Shown in pieces: positions 24,362 to 37,200 of a DNA stretch of 64,000 nucleotides (its first letter is position 1; the number at the start of each line of letters is the position of its first letter). Source of the stretch: Cladocopium goreaui (lineage: Eukaryota; Sar; Dinophyceae; Suessiales; Symbiodiniaceae). The position numbers and the translations under genes are program-made. The DNA lies in assembly GCA_947184155.2 (NCBI GenBank), contig CAMXCT020001537.1:57501-121500 (forward strand), written 5' to 3'. The notes under the pieces were generated by a model, which worked only from the letters and a program-made list of their open reading frames with translations, had not been told where the DNA came from and did not search any database.

Positions 24362-27300
24362 ATGGGCGAGCCCGCCAACGCATACAATGGGCAGATCAAG
24401 GCGCCATCACGCCATGTTCAACACGTTCAACAAACTGATAGCAATTCTGCATAGTTCAACAACCCCCTGGAAATGATCGCTTCGTCGCTGATTCGTCGAT
24501 AGCTCACAGCCTTGTGACCGAATTTGTATCACAGCATGCCAAAGTTTTGGAAATGTTTCAAGATGTTTCAAGCAGGCATGAAAAGGCTTGATGGTAGGCA
24601 GGAAGAGAAATGAAGAAGAAGAAGAAGAAGAAGACGACGACGACGACGAAAACAAAAGAAGAAGATATGCCACCGCGTTAGGGTTTGGGAGGAAGACTCC
24701 CAAATCAATTACTGCAAACATAGTTGTGTTTTCAGTTTCAATTGTAGCTTTATTTTAAGTCTTTATACAATGATTGGATGTGATGGGATGTGATGCGCAT
24801 GAGGAAACATCACAATCTGTTTGAAACCCTCGCAATTCGATTTATATATACGTATATAAATAAATATATATATATATATCGATTTGTTGGATGGGTTTCA
24901 GCTGGTTCCCGCATTCCCGCATCCAATCCTTTCTTTTGCTCGGAGACAGTGTCCGAATATGGTATGGATTTGAGACAACCGCGCAGGATGGCCTTTTCCA
25001 CGGAAAGGGAAAATTGATCTATGCTGGAAACGAATGTTATGATGGCGAGCAGAGAACCTAGAATTCTAAATTGTTCAGGAAGTGGTTGCATTCGGCTTTT
25101 GCTGTCTCGTCTTGGTTTGCTGAATGCTTAGGTGGGTCTATGGCAAAAGAGAAGGTCATGGAATGTCTGCCTGACTGACTTGCAAGATTTATTTGAACCC
25201 CCATTTTGTTGCACATGGACTTGAAAGGAGTCTAGAAACAGGAGAGACTATATCAAGAACAAACTTGTACTGGTAGTTGCAGATTCGTATGAATCACGGT
25301 CCCTGCGGGAACAGTACATTGCCACGCTATCATGTCACTCCCTTCAATATGTGTAAATGCATTTGAAGGTTTACCTACTCAGATGGTGCAATCTTTGACG
25401 GTCAGTGGCAAGAGGACCTGTGAAGTGGAACGTTGCATCGTCTCATGAGTACTCACATACTCTCACATCGTTTTTTAAGCAAGCAAGCTTTTCCAATTGA
25501 GTGGTTCTCCAGGACAGGATACACGGCCAGGGCGTGGCAGTCTTTGCTTCTGGAAACCGTTACGAAGGAAGCTGGGAGAACGGCCGGATTCACGGGCATG
25601 GTGTGCTACCTCAGAGCTTTGCGCAGCAGTTCCATGACAGTCCATGATGGTCCATGAAAAATGAAAGTAGCGCTGCAGGTACTTTGACCTACTCAAACAA
25701 AGATCAGTATGAAGGGGATTGGTTGTGCGCTTAGTAAAAGATATTTCAGTTTCATGCTATGGCGGACCGAAGTGCAACTGGAGGCTGGCTGGTCATGACC
25801 TCCGCATGCAAACTCGAGGCATGATGGAAAGATGCACGGCCGTGGTACCTACAAGTATGCTGGGCGCCAAGACTGATTGCGTTGACCATGTTTTGCCACT
25901 TTGGTTTGAATAAATTTGAGTAAGAGGAAGATAGAGGAAGGAGGCATTCTTGACAGCCCAGCTTGCCAGCCTGTTGGGCCTGTTGGGCCTGTTGAGCCTG
26001 TTGAGCCTGTTGTGTTAGGCAGAAGGAGACGTCTACCACGGAGAGTGGAAGGACGACAAGCGACACGGCAAGGGCGTGGTTACCTATGCGTGGAACCGAG
26101 ATCAAACTGGGACTCTTTCGATCGCTTCGATATTGTCTTGTGATTCAACTTATGATGTCTTTTTGATGTCTTTTGAAAATGGCACTGAGATGCACTGAGC
26201 CTTTGAAAAAGCACAGCTGATGTAAGGTCAGCGCCCGTGGCAGTGTAGTAGAGAAATTTGAAGGTGACTGGGTGAATGGCAAGATGCACGGCACTGGGAA
26301 GTGCCATGGCTGCAGTCTGCACGTCTTCCGAAGTGGGATTGCATCGGATACCAGATTCATCCACAAAATATGTTAAAGATAACAATGCAATATGTTGATC
26401 CTCTTGTTGCATTTGTTCTTTTGTTGTGTCATCATTTTGAACAAACACGTGAAGTGTTTCGTAACGCGTAGAGTCATTTATATTATTATGCAGTCAGTGC
26501 ATGTGTGTATGTGTGTGTATGTGTGTGTGTTGTGAATATCCTTCGATGTCCAGTGCCGAAGTCTTGTATCCTGTCAACCAGTATCAGTATTGTGTCATCA
26601 AGTTCTTGCATACTCTTCTCCTTGATCCCTTGTGCGTGCAGTAGTTCTTTGCACTGTTTAATGTACTTGGGGGCGTGTATGTGTAAAAGAACGTGCTTAC
26701 AGGATTCAACAGGCATGTATTCTCTGATGCAATAAGGTATGGTCCTTTTGCATGTGCCCCTGTGCATGTGTATGCCCGCACATGCATTCGTGGTTCTATG
26801 TAGAGATGTAAATATGTGTGCATGTTCGTGTGAAAGTGCGTATCTCATTTGTCCAAGTTTGTCTCTTTGTAAATGTCAAGAAATGGCAACTTGAAAATCC
26901 GATGTTCTATACTTCAATGCAAGAGGTCTACCATGTGATTTGACCCGAAGCAATGTAAAAGGGTATGGTGTGCAAGGCATGTAGTGCATGTTGTGCATCT
27001 AATGCCTTTGATGCACATACACAATCATACACACATATTTAGCATGTCATGGGTGCAACATGTGCCTTGGAAGGCAGGGTGAATGGGGATGGGCACACAG
27101 CAACACGCGTAAGGCATTCGTGTGATTGGCAAGGACATGTTGTATTGTTTTGTTGCGTATGAATGCATGCATTTGATGGACTGATGGGCGGATATTCTTT
27201 CTATTGGTTGAATGGAATGCGATGTACACAGAGTGTGCAGTACATAATAGTACATGTTTTTTCTTTATCGCATGAGTATGCATGTATTGTAAACTATCTA

Positions 27301-30300
27301 CGACAATACGGTGTAATGCAAGGTACTCGTCATGTGACCCGCTGTGATATTATGCAGAATACACAGTGGTGCTCCTTTCGTATGAACTGCTTGCACATGT
27401 GGTTTGCTTAGAGATGGGATGCGATGTGGCATAACAAATGCACCTTGTGGCTTTCATTTCCTGCCCACGCAACAGGCCCCGCAGCCGGCAATGACATCGC
27501 TGTCCTTCCCGGTGTCCCTGAGTATGACTACATAATGCTACATTATATATATTATATAATACATATTTATTATTTGTTAGTATTTATTATGTGTGTTATT
27601 TCTGTTTGTCTATGTTTATTTGTTTCTCCTTCCACTGTTCAGTCTTCGCGTGCGCAGATTAATTATATATATATATAATGTTAATTATCTATGTTGGTAG
27701 GCAAGTTGCTTTGCATGTTGATACTCGATGATACTCGTATGTTTGTCCGCAGCTTGGTCTGTCCATTGATTTGAGTGCTATGGTACAATATGCCTTATCA
27801 TGCCTTATCTTGTGATGCAGGAAGAAATGGCAGCGCAAGACTTGCGTTTCTCTTCCCATTGTTCCTTCTGTGATAGTCTCTCTGAGATTCTGTGCTGTTA
27901 GGTCTGCTAAGTTTTTTTCTCGGGTAACGGCGGGTCTTTTTTCCATGTACTGTCACCAATGAAATTTATGTGCGATCCAGCCCTCTGATCCATTCCAGCA
28001 TATTACAGCGCATGTGTTGCTTTACAATGTTGTGTATGTCCTTCACTGTTGTCCATGAAATTCTCTGTGTGTGTGTGATTGTATCGGTGCCCTGTAGCGA
28101 AATACTTGCGATATGTGTACATCAAATGCCGTTATATCGTGTACGGGTTATTTGCATGTGTGGCTGAACGCAAAGCAGTGCAACGCAAACTACTGCAATG
28201 CATTGGATGTGGTTAAAGCGTATCATGCCAAATACATGCAACACATGTATGAAATGGACGGTTTCCAGGGCTTAGTGGATGAATGGACGGAAAATCAGAT
28301 GGATGAGTCATTGCTGTATGGGTGAATGGTTGGATGGACAAATGGGCAATTGTTTTTCTGCCTTTCGAACAGGATGTATTTGATGCATCCGATGCAGGTC
28401 GTGCTCTTTGTGTGTGTGTGGATGCGGCAAAGGAATATACATGATGGCAGGTACTCATAATTTTCATGTGATACAATATACAGTAGTGCGATGCATGTTT
28501 AATGTAAACAGTGCAAGACAATGTAGTTTACTGTATGCGTGCATTCCATTTTGTGTATGTATTTGATTATATTTGTGTAATTGTTGTGTATGTATTGTAC
28601 TGCATTTCAGGATGGGATGCGATGGGATGCGATGGGATGCAGGTGCGCACTGAGAATATGTTTTGTCCATGTATATAATGTTTGGCGAGCGCGGCTTGTA
28701 CAATTAAGGCATGATTGCTTGATATTAATTACGAGTCTCTTCCTTCGTCTGTGTTTTGTTTGTTGGTTTGCATATGTTTTGGGATCTATACTGACATCGT
28801 TCTACAAGGCCTCTTAGTCCTTGCGACACGGTATGGTGCGGTACTGTATGGCTGTATCTGGCGCATAATGTAATGTGAGTGCAGGGAGCGCAACTTCAAT
28901 GTGACAAGATATTATACGTATAATATGCTGTCCTGTTCCCTGTTTGTCAGCCCCGTCATGGTCTGTTTGTGTCCCAGGGTACAAAGCGACCTGCTGCCGC
29001 ATTGTTCAGTGTTTGGTTTACAATTCTGACCGATTCTGTATTTGTATGGCCTTGACCCCGCGCTTGTCAGGATTGTGCGATCACCCCGAATACCTTGCTC
29101 ACGAATGCGATTCCTTTCTGGCTGTTCTTATCAGGATGTAGGGACACTTCCTTACGGTGCATTGGTTGCTGTCACTGTCATTTGTTGTACCAACCTTTTG
29201 TTGCTGTGCTGCCACTGCTGTCGTTTGGTAGTTCTGTGCTAGCATGCGCGCACAGGCTTACGTGGCCATTTCAACACAAGAAAAACCGCAGTTGGAGCCG
29301 GGGGTTGGCTATGTGAAAACAAGAGCATCGCCCAAAAACTGCCCTTTTCGACAACAACATTACAACATATTGCAATGTCAAGTGATGCCTTGGCTACAGT
29401 GACAGATTTCTTTAAGAACGGTCTAGAGAGCACTGTAGTGCGAGAATAGGTATATAGTGCTGCAAATGCTGCAATGTTCTTTGATCGATTATTCAGAGTA
29501 GCATAAAACTCCAACAACATCTAATTGGCGCTAATGATTGAAAGTTGACACTGTTGACACCATTGACACCCAAGGTACCAGTATGCTGATGGAGGAGTGT
29601 ACGAAGGAGACTGGCAAGATGGCAAGATGCATGGCAGAGGAACATATGTCAGAGCCCTAGTAAGGCCATGCAAGGCCCGAGTGTATCCAGGATCTGCATT
29701 TGGCATATCATGGATGGCTTCTTCTCCCTGGAAGTTCAGGGTTCTTGTCTGTAGTACTTGTAGTTTGAATCTACAGTTCTCACTGTACAGCACACATTGC
29801 GTGCTTCTGTCACTTGTGCTGCCCTCAGACCTTTCCGAACAACAACACCTACGAGGGAGAATGGGTCAATGACATGAAAGAAGGCTGCAATGCTTGCCTT
29901 CATTCCAATCATCTACAGCAAACTTTCACCACTTGTTGCAAACAACTTGTTAGACAGACGAGTTTATGTCCAACGCAAAATGCATGACTTGCAGCACATC
30001 TCTGTCGAGGCTACGGCACTTTGAAGTACCAGAATGGCGAGAAGTACGAAGGCTACTGGAAGCAAGACAAGGTCATTTGGGATGTTGGGAGGATTAGCAG
30101 CTGATTAGCAAACATTTTTTACATCAGTGCAGCCCTGCCGGGATGTAGCTATATGTCACTACTTTTGAACAATCGTTTCGATGAGTCTCCCAAGGACTGG
30201 CACGTTCAATCAAGTACTTGTGGATGCTGTAGAGTGTATATAATCATATGCACTCATACAATATCGTAATATGTGTACTGTATACTGTATATGTCACAGT

Positions 30301-32648
30301 ATATGTCGTTATCTGTGTGCTTGTGGAAAACTCTTTGAAGCCCTCCTATTTCCTCTTCAAGCTGACATTTCCCGTGCCTTGGCAATTTTAGGCCTGAGTA
30401 CAAAGAGTTTTTTGGGCGTCGCCACTGTCAACGCCAAGTCAATTCCTTGCTGAGCAAGATCGCCCCAGTCAGAACTGAACTTGCGCGCAGATTGTTGAAA
30501 ATACAAAGAAGTAGGGTACATGCGGAAGCTATATTAATATATCTTGCAAATATACCAGCTCCCTGCTTCATTTTCACAAGGAATGAGTAATTATGACTTC
30601 AGCATTCGTCCGAGCAGATCGGTGCAGTGAGATCTCTAGATGTTGAAGTCCGCCAACTAGGGATGGGTGAATACCTATCAGACATAAAGAAATATGATGA
30701 GATCATTTTTAGGAATGAACATCTATTTACCAGCTATTTTGATGTTCACCGGCATCGGGGAAACAGCTTTTTGATCCGTGCCCAACTTGCAAGCACTACA
30801 TTGCATTTCAGACCTCTCCTTTCCTTTCTGTTTTGGTTCTTGCCCTCGATGCATTTTTGTTTGGCATCGTTTCGGGTTCTTCTTGCAGCAAAGTAGCAGC
30901 TGACAGGTCGCATGCCAAGCAGGTTGAGAAACATGTTTCAGGAGACAGAAAAAAACACACCTTCAGTTTCTTTGCTATGTTCGAACTCCTTTCAAGCGGA
31001 CTGGCAGGTTCATGGGAAAGGCACGCTGGTTTACACGTATGGTGACAAATTCATTGGCGACTGGGTTGATGCCGGCTTCTCAGTTGTTTGGCAGGTTTCT
31101 CAGTTTGGGAATGTTTTGGATTCACGTAGTTGGTCTAGTGTGAGCAAGGCCAAAAAGGAAGGTGAGGGCGAACTCATCTACTCCAATGGCGACCGCTTCA
31201 AAGGCCACTGCAGGATTGTGCACGGTGTATTTATTTGTTCAATTTTATTCATATATAATTCATTATAATTCATATATATATATATATACATGTGCACATA
31301 AAACATGTAATATGCGCATATATACATACATGCATTCATACTGTATACACATATTATGTGTCTTATATATGTACATACTATAGATTTACATGCATGAATA
31401 TTTACACTCTGCAAATCTGCCCAGTGTTGTGATGAATCGCTCTGAAAGGCCTTGAATTGCGCAAAAAAAGATCCCTGCATGGCACTGGTGTTTTAAAATA
31501 GCTTTTGAGGCCAGTGGTCCGATGATCGAGCTGCTGGTTACGGTGTCTTCCAGTATTCCAACGGAAATCGGTACGAAGGCCAATGGCTTGATGACAAGCG
31601 TGGGAGCCTTAGGGAGCGGAAGCCTCAAAGCCTTGGAAAGCCTCCGTATGCCTCCGTAAAGTTTGTTCTCAGCCGCAGACGGTAAGGTCATGGCCGTGGT
31701 GTTTTCGCTTGCGCAGAGGAGGGTGCCTAGAAACAGTAGTTGTGATAACACAACTTGACAACGATTCAAAACGATTCAAAACGTATATAACACTGACTCT
31801 AAAGCACTTATATATATATATATAGATAGATTTGTTTGAGAATTATGCTTGTAACAAATCCTAGTTTATCTTGCTAATTTTGTTCCTAGTGTTTCCCTGC
31901 CAGACCTGGGAGCGCAGTCCCATGCAATTGTGATCGAAACTGTCGCATTTGTTCTCAACTTTGCATCTGGGAAGGACGGCTCCGTCTATGACGGCGAGTT
32001 TGCTTTCGGGCGAAAAGAAGGTGAGGTATTGAGTTGCTGAAGACTTTGCTGGCGTCCGATTGTTGATTCTTCCCGGATTCCCATACGCTTTAGGCATCTT
32101 CAACCGGTTATAGAAGTATATAGGAGCATTCTAGATATAAATTGACTCACTTGTTGCAATCATTTTGAAAGGACAACAGTGAAAAACGGGTTTGAGTTTG
32201 AGAATTCTTAGTGCTTATTTTGCTTTGAGATTTCCCGCTAGTTGGTTACACAGGCCGTGGCCTTCTGAAGCTTCAAAGTGGGCATGTATTGAGCGGTCAG
32301 TGGAGGTGCAGTACTGATCAGTACTGAAAAGGCTGTACAGGTGTGAGAGCGAAAGATAGTAAAATAAAAGGACGAGGCACTTGGAACTACTGACTCACTG
32401 TCTTTTCTTTAAAAAAGTGCTCGGTGATTGTCTTATATAATTGTCTTTCAGTACTTTGACCCAAGGCAAGGCGAGTTGACACAGGCGAGGCACAGGATTG
32501 TGAAAGTGCATCAGCAAAGCATGCCATGACTGCCAAAGCTTCTCTGCGATTCAAACATATTCAAACTTGCATGTCGAGAATGTCAGCAATGCAGGTGGTA
32601 GACTTTGTTTTTGGACCGGAGTCTCCATGGAAGAATCCAGACTTGTGA
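24362..32648 (+). CDS. MORN-repeat protein, 14 repeats, 19 exons
   Basis: Exons: 24362-24400, 24987-25048, 25132-25164, 25369-25414, 25513-25600, 25679-25721, 25819-25865, 26026-26099, 26254-26300, 29575-29647, 29829-29883, 30010-30071, 31008-31070, 31149-31203, 31510-31599, 31687-31715, 31975-32020, 32254-32305, 32579-32648. All phases agree and give 357 aa: MGEPANA, 14 MORN repeats of exactly 23 residues (pattern Y-E-G-x-W-x-x-x-K-x-H-G-x-G), then a tail ending ESPWKNPDL. Introns start with GT (9), GC (6) or GA (3) and end in AG, usually AG|G. MORN repeats form an elongated beta-sheet; MORN proteins commonly act in membrane tethering or axonemal and cytoskeletal scaffolds. There is no kinase or SET domain, so this is a repeat-only protein. 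The start is in a strong Kozak-like context. The last exon is the least certain; an alternative is readthrough of exon 18 to a TGA at 32325. Confidence 0.88.
24616..24665 (+). repeat. GAA/GAC trinucleotide tract in MORN intron 1
   Basis: Six GAA-type triplets run into five GAC triplets, then A-rich sequence. It would read as Glu/Asp codons, but it lies in intron 1 of the MORN gene and the exon 1 to exon 2 join is in phase without it. Confidence 0.8.
25970..26015 (+). repeat. 9-bp tandem repeat (CCTGTTGGG/CCTGTTGAG)n in MORN intron 7
   Basis: Five units of CCTGTTGRG sit within the 160-nt intron 7, ending just before the acceptor of exon 8. They are not coding. Confidence 0.85.
26301..29574 (+). 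other. 3.27-kb intron 9 of the MORN gene
   Basis: The flanking exons join exactly (GGG AA | G TAC) inside MORN repeat 7. The intron is rich in TG, ATGCAT and TATG steps. It contains a TG tract (about 26495-26535), an AT tract (27537-27690) and three perfect GATGGGATGC units (28611-28640). Short ORFs inside have no domain. Its repeat-rich composition suggests growth by simple-sequence expansion. Confidence 0.75.
31225..31295. repeat. AT microsatellite in MORN intron 14
   Basis: TATATA and CATATA runs within the intron between exons 14 and 15. Confidence 0.8.
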
Positions 32649-33189
32649 TGATTTGCTGAGTCACACTGACGCTGAGCTCCATATTCATACTAGATGTGGG
32701 AAGACGTGAAGGGACGTAAACTATGGTTGTGACATGTAAAAAGCTGGCTTACATCGCTTTGTCATTTGTTATCTTGTTATCCCTTTGCATTGGTTTCCAT
32801 CAAAGTAAGTACTGAAGTACCATTGGAGCCAATTGTAGCCAATGGGAGCTTGGTCCATTAGTCCAAGCCATTTCACACCAGCTCCGTACAGTATGTTGCT
32901 TCGCTTCGGCTGAGCTTGCACCAAGGCAACATTAGAGGTGGCCTCCCACCTCTCCACTTCTCATTGGTGACAAAAATGTTCAAAAAGTGTTAAAGCAGTA
33001 AAACCCCAGACTAAGATAGACTAAGCACCTGTATAATTTGTATTTAGTATGCCACAATATGTCAATATGTTATTGTGCCGGCATATCTCCATACACATCC
33101 CGATAATAGAAGCATAATATAGCGTGTGACATACTTGTATATTATTCAGTGTGTATATATATATATATATATATGATCCCCCTGGAAAT
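32649..33189. other. 3' flank of the MORN gene
   Basis: No ORF of note. A short AT microsatellite (about 33152-33175) precedes the motif-punctuated repeat field. No AATAAA-type signal was identified with confidence. Confidence 0.4.
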
Positions 33190-34260
33190 TTCTGCTATAA
33201 AATCAGGGACGCTAACGTCCCCCATAATCAAAAAAATATAGCGGTCACCGGGCCCAAAAAGTGGTCACAAAACAAACTTCCAAAATTTCATGTTTTTGTG
33301 GGGGCTGTACACTTTGATTTTATAGAATACAGTGATTCGTTGTGAACAAGGAATGCAATGGAAGAAGTTTTAATTTTATAGCGGATCTATTTTTGGAGTA
33401 ACAGATTGGAGGAGGCTGTGTGTTTTGATTTTATAGTGTTTTGTTTTGTGGAGTAACAATGGGTGATTGTGTTGTTGTTTTTTCATTTTATAGGTTGTCT
33501 TTGGTGTTGTTTGATCGTGTTCAAATGTTTTTGATATTATAGGCTCAGTGTGACACTGTGGTGGTTGGTTGGCTCAAATTAAAGCCTGCAAGCTGACCAG
33601 GGGGTGCTGGTTAGCAATGTAATTCTATGCAAATCCCATCAAATTACGGTCAATGATGCTTCAATGAATCATGCACACAACGTTAGAATACATTAGATAT
33701 CATTAGATAAATATCCTGAGAGTTCATGCAACATCCTGGCTGGCACTAACACGTCAGAACAATAATTGCCTGATTGTTTTGATATCCCCTCGGGCATTTC
33801 AGCTATAAAATCAGGCGCGCAAGCGTTCCCCATAATCATAAGAGTATTGCAATCACCTGGTCCAAAAAGTGGTCACAAAACAAGTACTCAACATCTCATG
33901 TTTTCGTGGGGGCTGTACACTTTGGTTTCACAGAATAGAATGATTGATTGTGAACAAGGAATGCAAAGGCATAAGTTTTGATTTTATAGTGGATCTATTT
34001 TTGAAGTAACAGATTGGAGGAGGCTGTGGTTTGATTTTATAGTGTTTTTTTTGGGGGGGCAACTGGAGGAGGCTGTGTGTTATGATTTTATAGTGGGTTT
34101 ATTTTGGACTAACAAATGGATGATCTTGTTTTTCTGTTTTAATTTTATAGGTTTCCTCTGGTGCTGTTTGATAGTATTTGATAGTCTTCAAATGTTTTTG
34201 AAATTATTGACACGGTGTTGGTTGGTTGGCTCCAATAAAAGCCTGCAAGTTGACCAGGAG
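33170..34260 (+). repeat. segmental duplication, two copies
   Basis: Copy 1 (about 33175-33600) and copy 2 (about 33780-34260) share a long series of landmarks in order. These include GCTATAAAATCAGG, CCCCATAATCA, CAAAAAGTGGTCACAAAACAA, GTGGGGGCTGTACACTTT, TGTGAACAAGGAATGCAA, AACAGATTGGAGGAGGCTGT and AAAGCCTGCAAG. Copy 2 carries an extra GGAGGAGGCTGTGTGTTATG segment. The copies are diverged by point changes and small indels. Confidence 0.8.
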
Positions 34261-37200
34261 GTGCTGGTTAGCAAGGCAAGCAATGCAAATCACATCAAAT
34301 CATGGCCCATTATCTATAAAATCAAAATGCCTACCCTCTTTGTTGTTTGGCGTGTGGTGTTTATGCTCTCTGCATACCCCTTTCTATTTCCTATATACAT
34401 ATATAATCACATATATACATGTAAACATTTAATGGTAGTACCCAGATATTGTTTGAAATGGAAATTTTAGTCAGATGAGGTCTTGGCACAAAGCGTCCAA
34501 AAAGAATACAAACCTAAAAATCTGATTTCATAGAAGGCCTTTCGTAAACCATGTGTAAGCCAACATGTGGCTTATGACCAATTCAGGGGGGCCCAGGCAC
34601 CTGACCTTTATAGAGATGCTATTTTTTGGAATGGTTGTGATTTGTTGGCCCACTGATCCTGACTTAATAGAGGGAAGGTTTTTGAGATAAATTTGTTGTG
34701 TAACCGATCTCCGTGATCTCCGCATCCCGTTAACATTTTTATCAAGACCGACGGGGAATGGGTCTAGCAAGCTGCCAATACAGCAGCTGACTAATGCGAT
34801 AGTTATTGAGGTGATCCACATCTTAGAGATAGTGAGAATATAATCGATAGATAGATATGATAGAGAGAGCGAGGGAGAGAAAGAGAAACAGACAGATGGA
34901 TAGATAGAGATGGTTTCAAACTAGTTCTAGATTGTTTCAGGTACCTCTTGGGAGCCCTTCCCCCCCCCAAAAAAAACTTTTTTTTGTTGGTTCTTTTGTT
35001 TAAGGTTGTGCCTTTGAATGCGGCCTCTATAAAATCAAAAAGTTCCAGAAACTGGACTCTGTTCATATGTTTCCCGCCTTCTTGCCCTCTAACTCCAAAT
35101 TTTGGTCAATACACGCCTCAAACATCTTTGCCACTGTCCATATCGTTAGGCACAGCAGGACTCCAAAATGGACAGTTCAGGTTTGAAGGACCCCCAAACA
35201 AAGATTTTTTGATTTTATAGAGAGGTTTTGCTTGAGCACTGCGCGTGTTGACGTTGCTTTTCCATTTCCATAGCTTGAAATTGGGACGGATTGGGGATGA
35301 TTCGGAAATCAGTGGGGGTACGTGCATGTACTCGGCCTCAATGTGGACCCATTGCCTTTATAAAATCAAAAAGGTTCAAAAAGTTCCAGAAACTGGACTC
35401 TGTTCATATGTTTCCCGCCTTCTTGCCCTCTAACTCCAAATTTTGGTCAATACACGCCTCAAACATCTTTGCCACTGTCCATATCGTTAGGCACAGCAGG
35501 ACTCCAAAATGGACAGTTCAGGTTTGAAGGACCCCCAAACAAAGATTTTTTTGATTTTATAGAGAGGTTTTGCTTGAGCACTGCGCGTGTTGACGTTGCT
35601 TTTCCATTTCCATAGCTTGAAATTGGGACGGATTGGGGATGATTCGGAAATCAGTGGGGGTACGTGCATGTACTCGGCCTCAATGTGGACCCATTGCCTT
35701 TATAAAATCAAAAAGGTTCAAAAATTCCAGAAACTGGACTCTGTTCATATGTTTCCCGCCTTCTTGCCCTCTAACTCCAAATTTTGGTCAATACACGCCT
35801 CAAACATCTTTGCCACTGTCCATATCGTTAGGCACAGCAGGACTCCAAAATGGACAGTTCAGGTTTGAAGGACCCCCAAACAAAGACTTTTTTGATTTTA
35901 TAGAGAGGTTTTGCTTGAGCACTGCGCGTGTTGACGTTGCTTTTCCATTTCCATAGCTTGAAATTGGGACGGATTGGGGATGATTCGGAAATCAGTATAG
36001 GGGTACTTGGTGCATGTACCCGGCTTCAATATGGACCCATTGCCTCTATAAAATCCCAAAGATTCAAAAAGTTCCAGAAAATGGACTCTTTTCATATGTT
36101 TCCCGCCTCCTGGCCCTCTAAACTCCAAAATTTGGTCAGTACATGCCCCAAACATCCTTGCCACTTTCTATACCGCAAGGCACCACGGACCGCAGGACTC
36201 CAAAATGGAGAGTTCAGGTTTGAAGGACACCAAATAGAGACTAATTTGTCGATTTTATAGAGAGTTTTTGCTTGAGCACTGCGCGTGTTCACGATGCCTT
36301 TCCAATTCTTTCCACAGATAGTTCAGAAATCATTGGGGGTACTTAGTGCGTGTAGTCGGCGTCAGTATGGACCAAATCTCTCTCTCTCTCTCTCTTTAAA
36401 ATTAAAAGTGTAACCTCCCACCGCGCTAAATTCCAAAATTGGGTCATTACTCGCCTCCAACATCTTTATATAAACTTTTCCAATTATAGTGAGGCACAAC
36501 AGCACTCCGAAATGGCTGATAACTCATGTTTGAAGGGCCCCCGAAGAGGGACCAGTGACTAAGTTTTCGATTTCATCTGGAGGTTTTGCTTCAACAATCC
36601 CGGTGCCAAAAAAAGTGTCCCAAAATTGCAATTGTTTTCCAAGTTCTGGTATTTGTTTTCATTTAATTGAACCTGATTCAGCAAACTATGGAAATTGATG
36701 GTATCCCAAGCCACAACCATCCCAAAAGAAACCTTTCTATAAAATCAAAGGCCCGGGTCCAGCTTGTATTGACATCTCTTTCAAACAGTTCCACTATAAC
36801 TATAACATCAGAGACCAGGTACCCCAATAGTAAGGGGGCACATGTTTCAACAGACTTTGTAAAGCCACCATCTTGGAGATCCTGATTTTGTACTGGACCA
36901 GGTGGATGACCTTCAAGGAAAAAACTGCACCCCGTATCTAGATTTTATAGGGAACTTTGGTGGTTACAAACAGGCATGTGTATTCATGCCGCAACTTTTT
37001 TGTTTCTTGATTTTATAGAGTCGTATTTCTTGCAATCTGATTTTTATCCTGGTTTTAGAAAGATTCCCAGAATGTATCCTTATAGTGGAAACCAGGTACC
37101 TCTATAAAATGGCGGTCTCTGGAAGACTCTTGAAATTCACAAGGGGATCTCTCTGCTATAAAATCATGGTTGGTAGCCCACCAAAAAATACGGTTCACAA

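Noticed and set aside
35118..36292. Series of similar 60-110-codon ORFs as a gene family
   Set aside because: They are copies of the same frames in the 341-bp tandem repeat and lack any coding signal.
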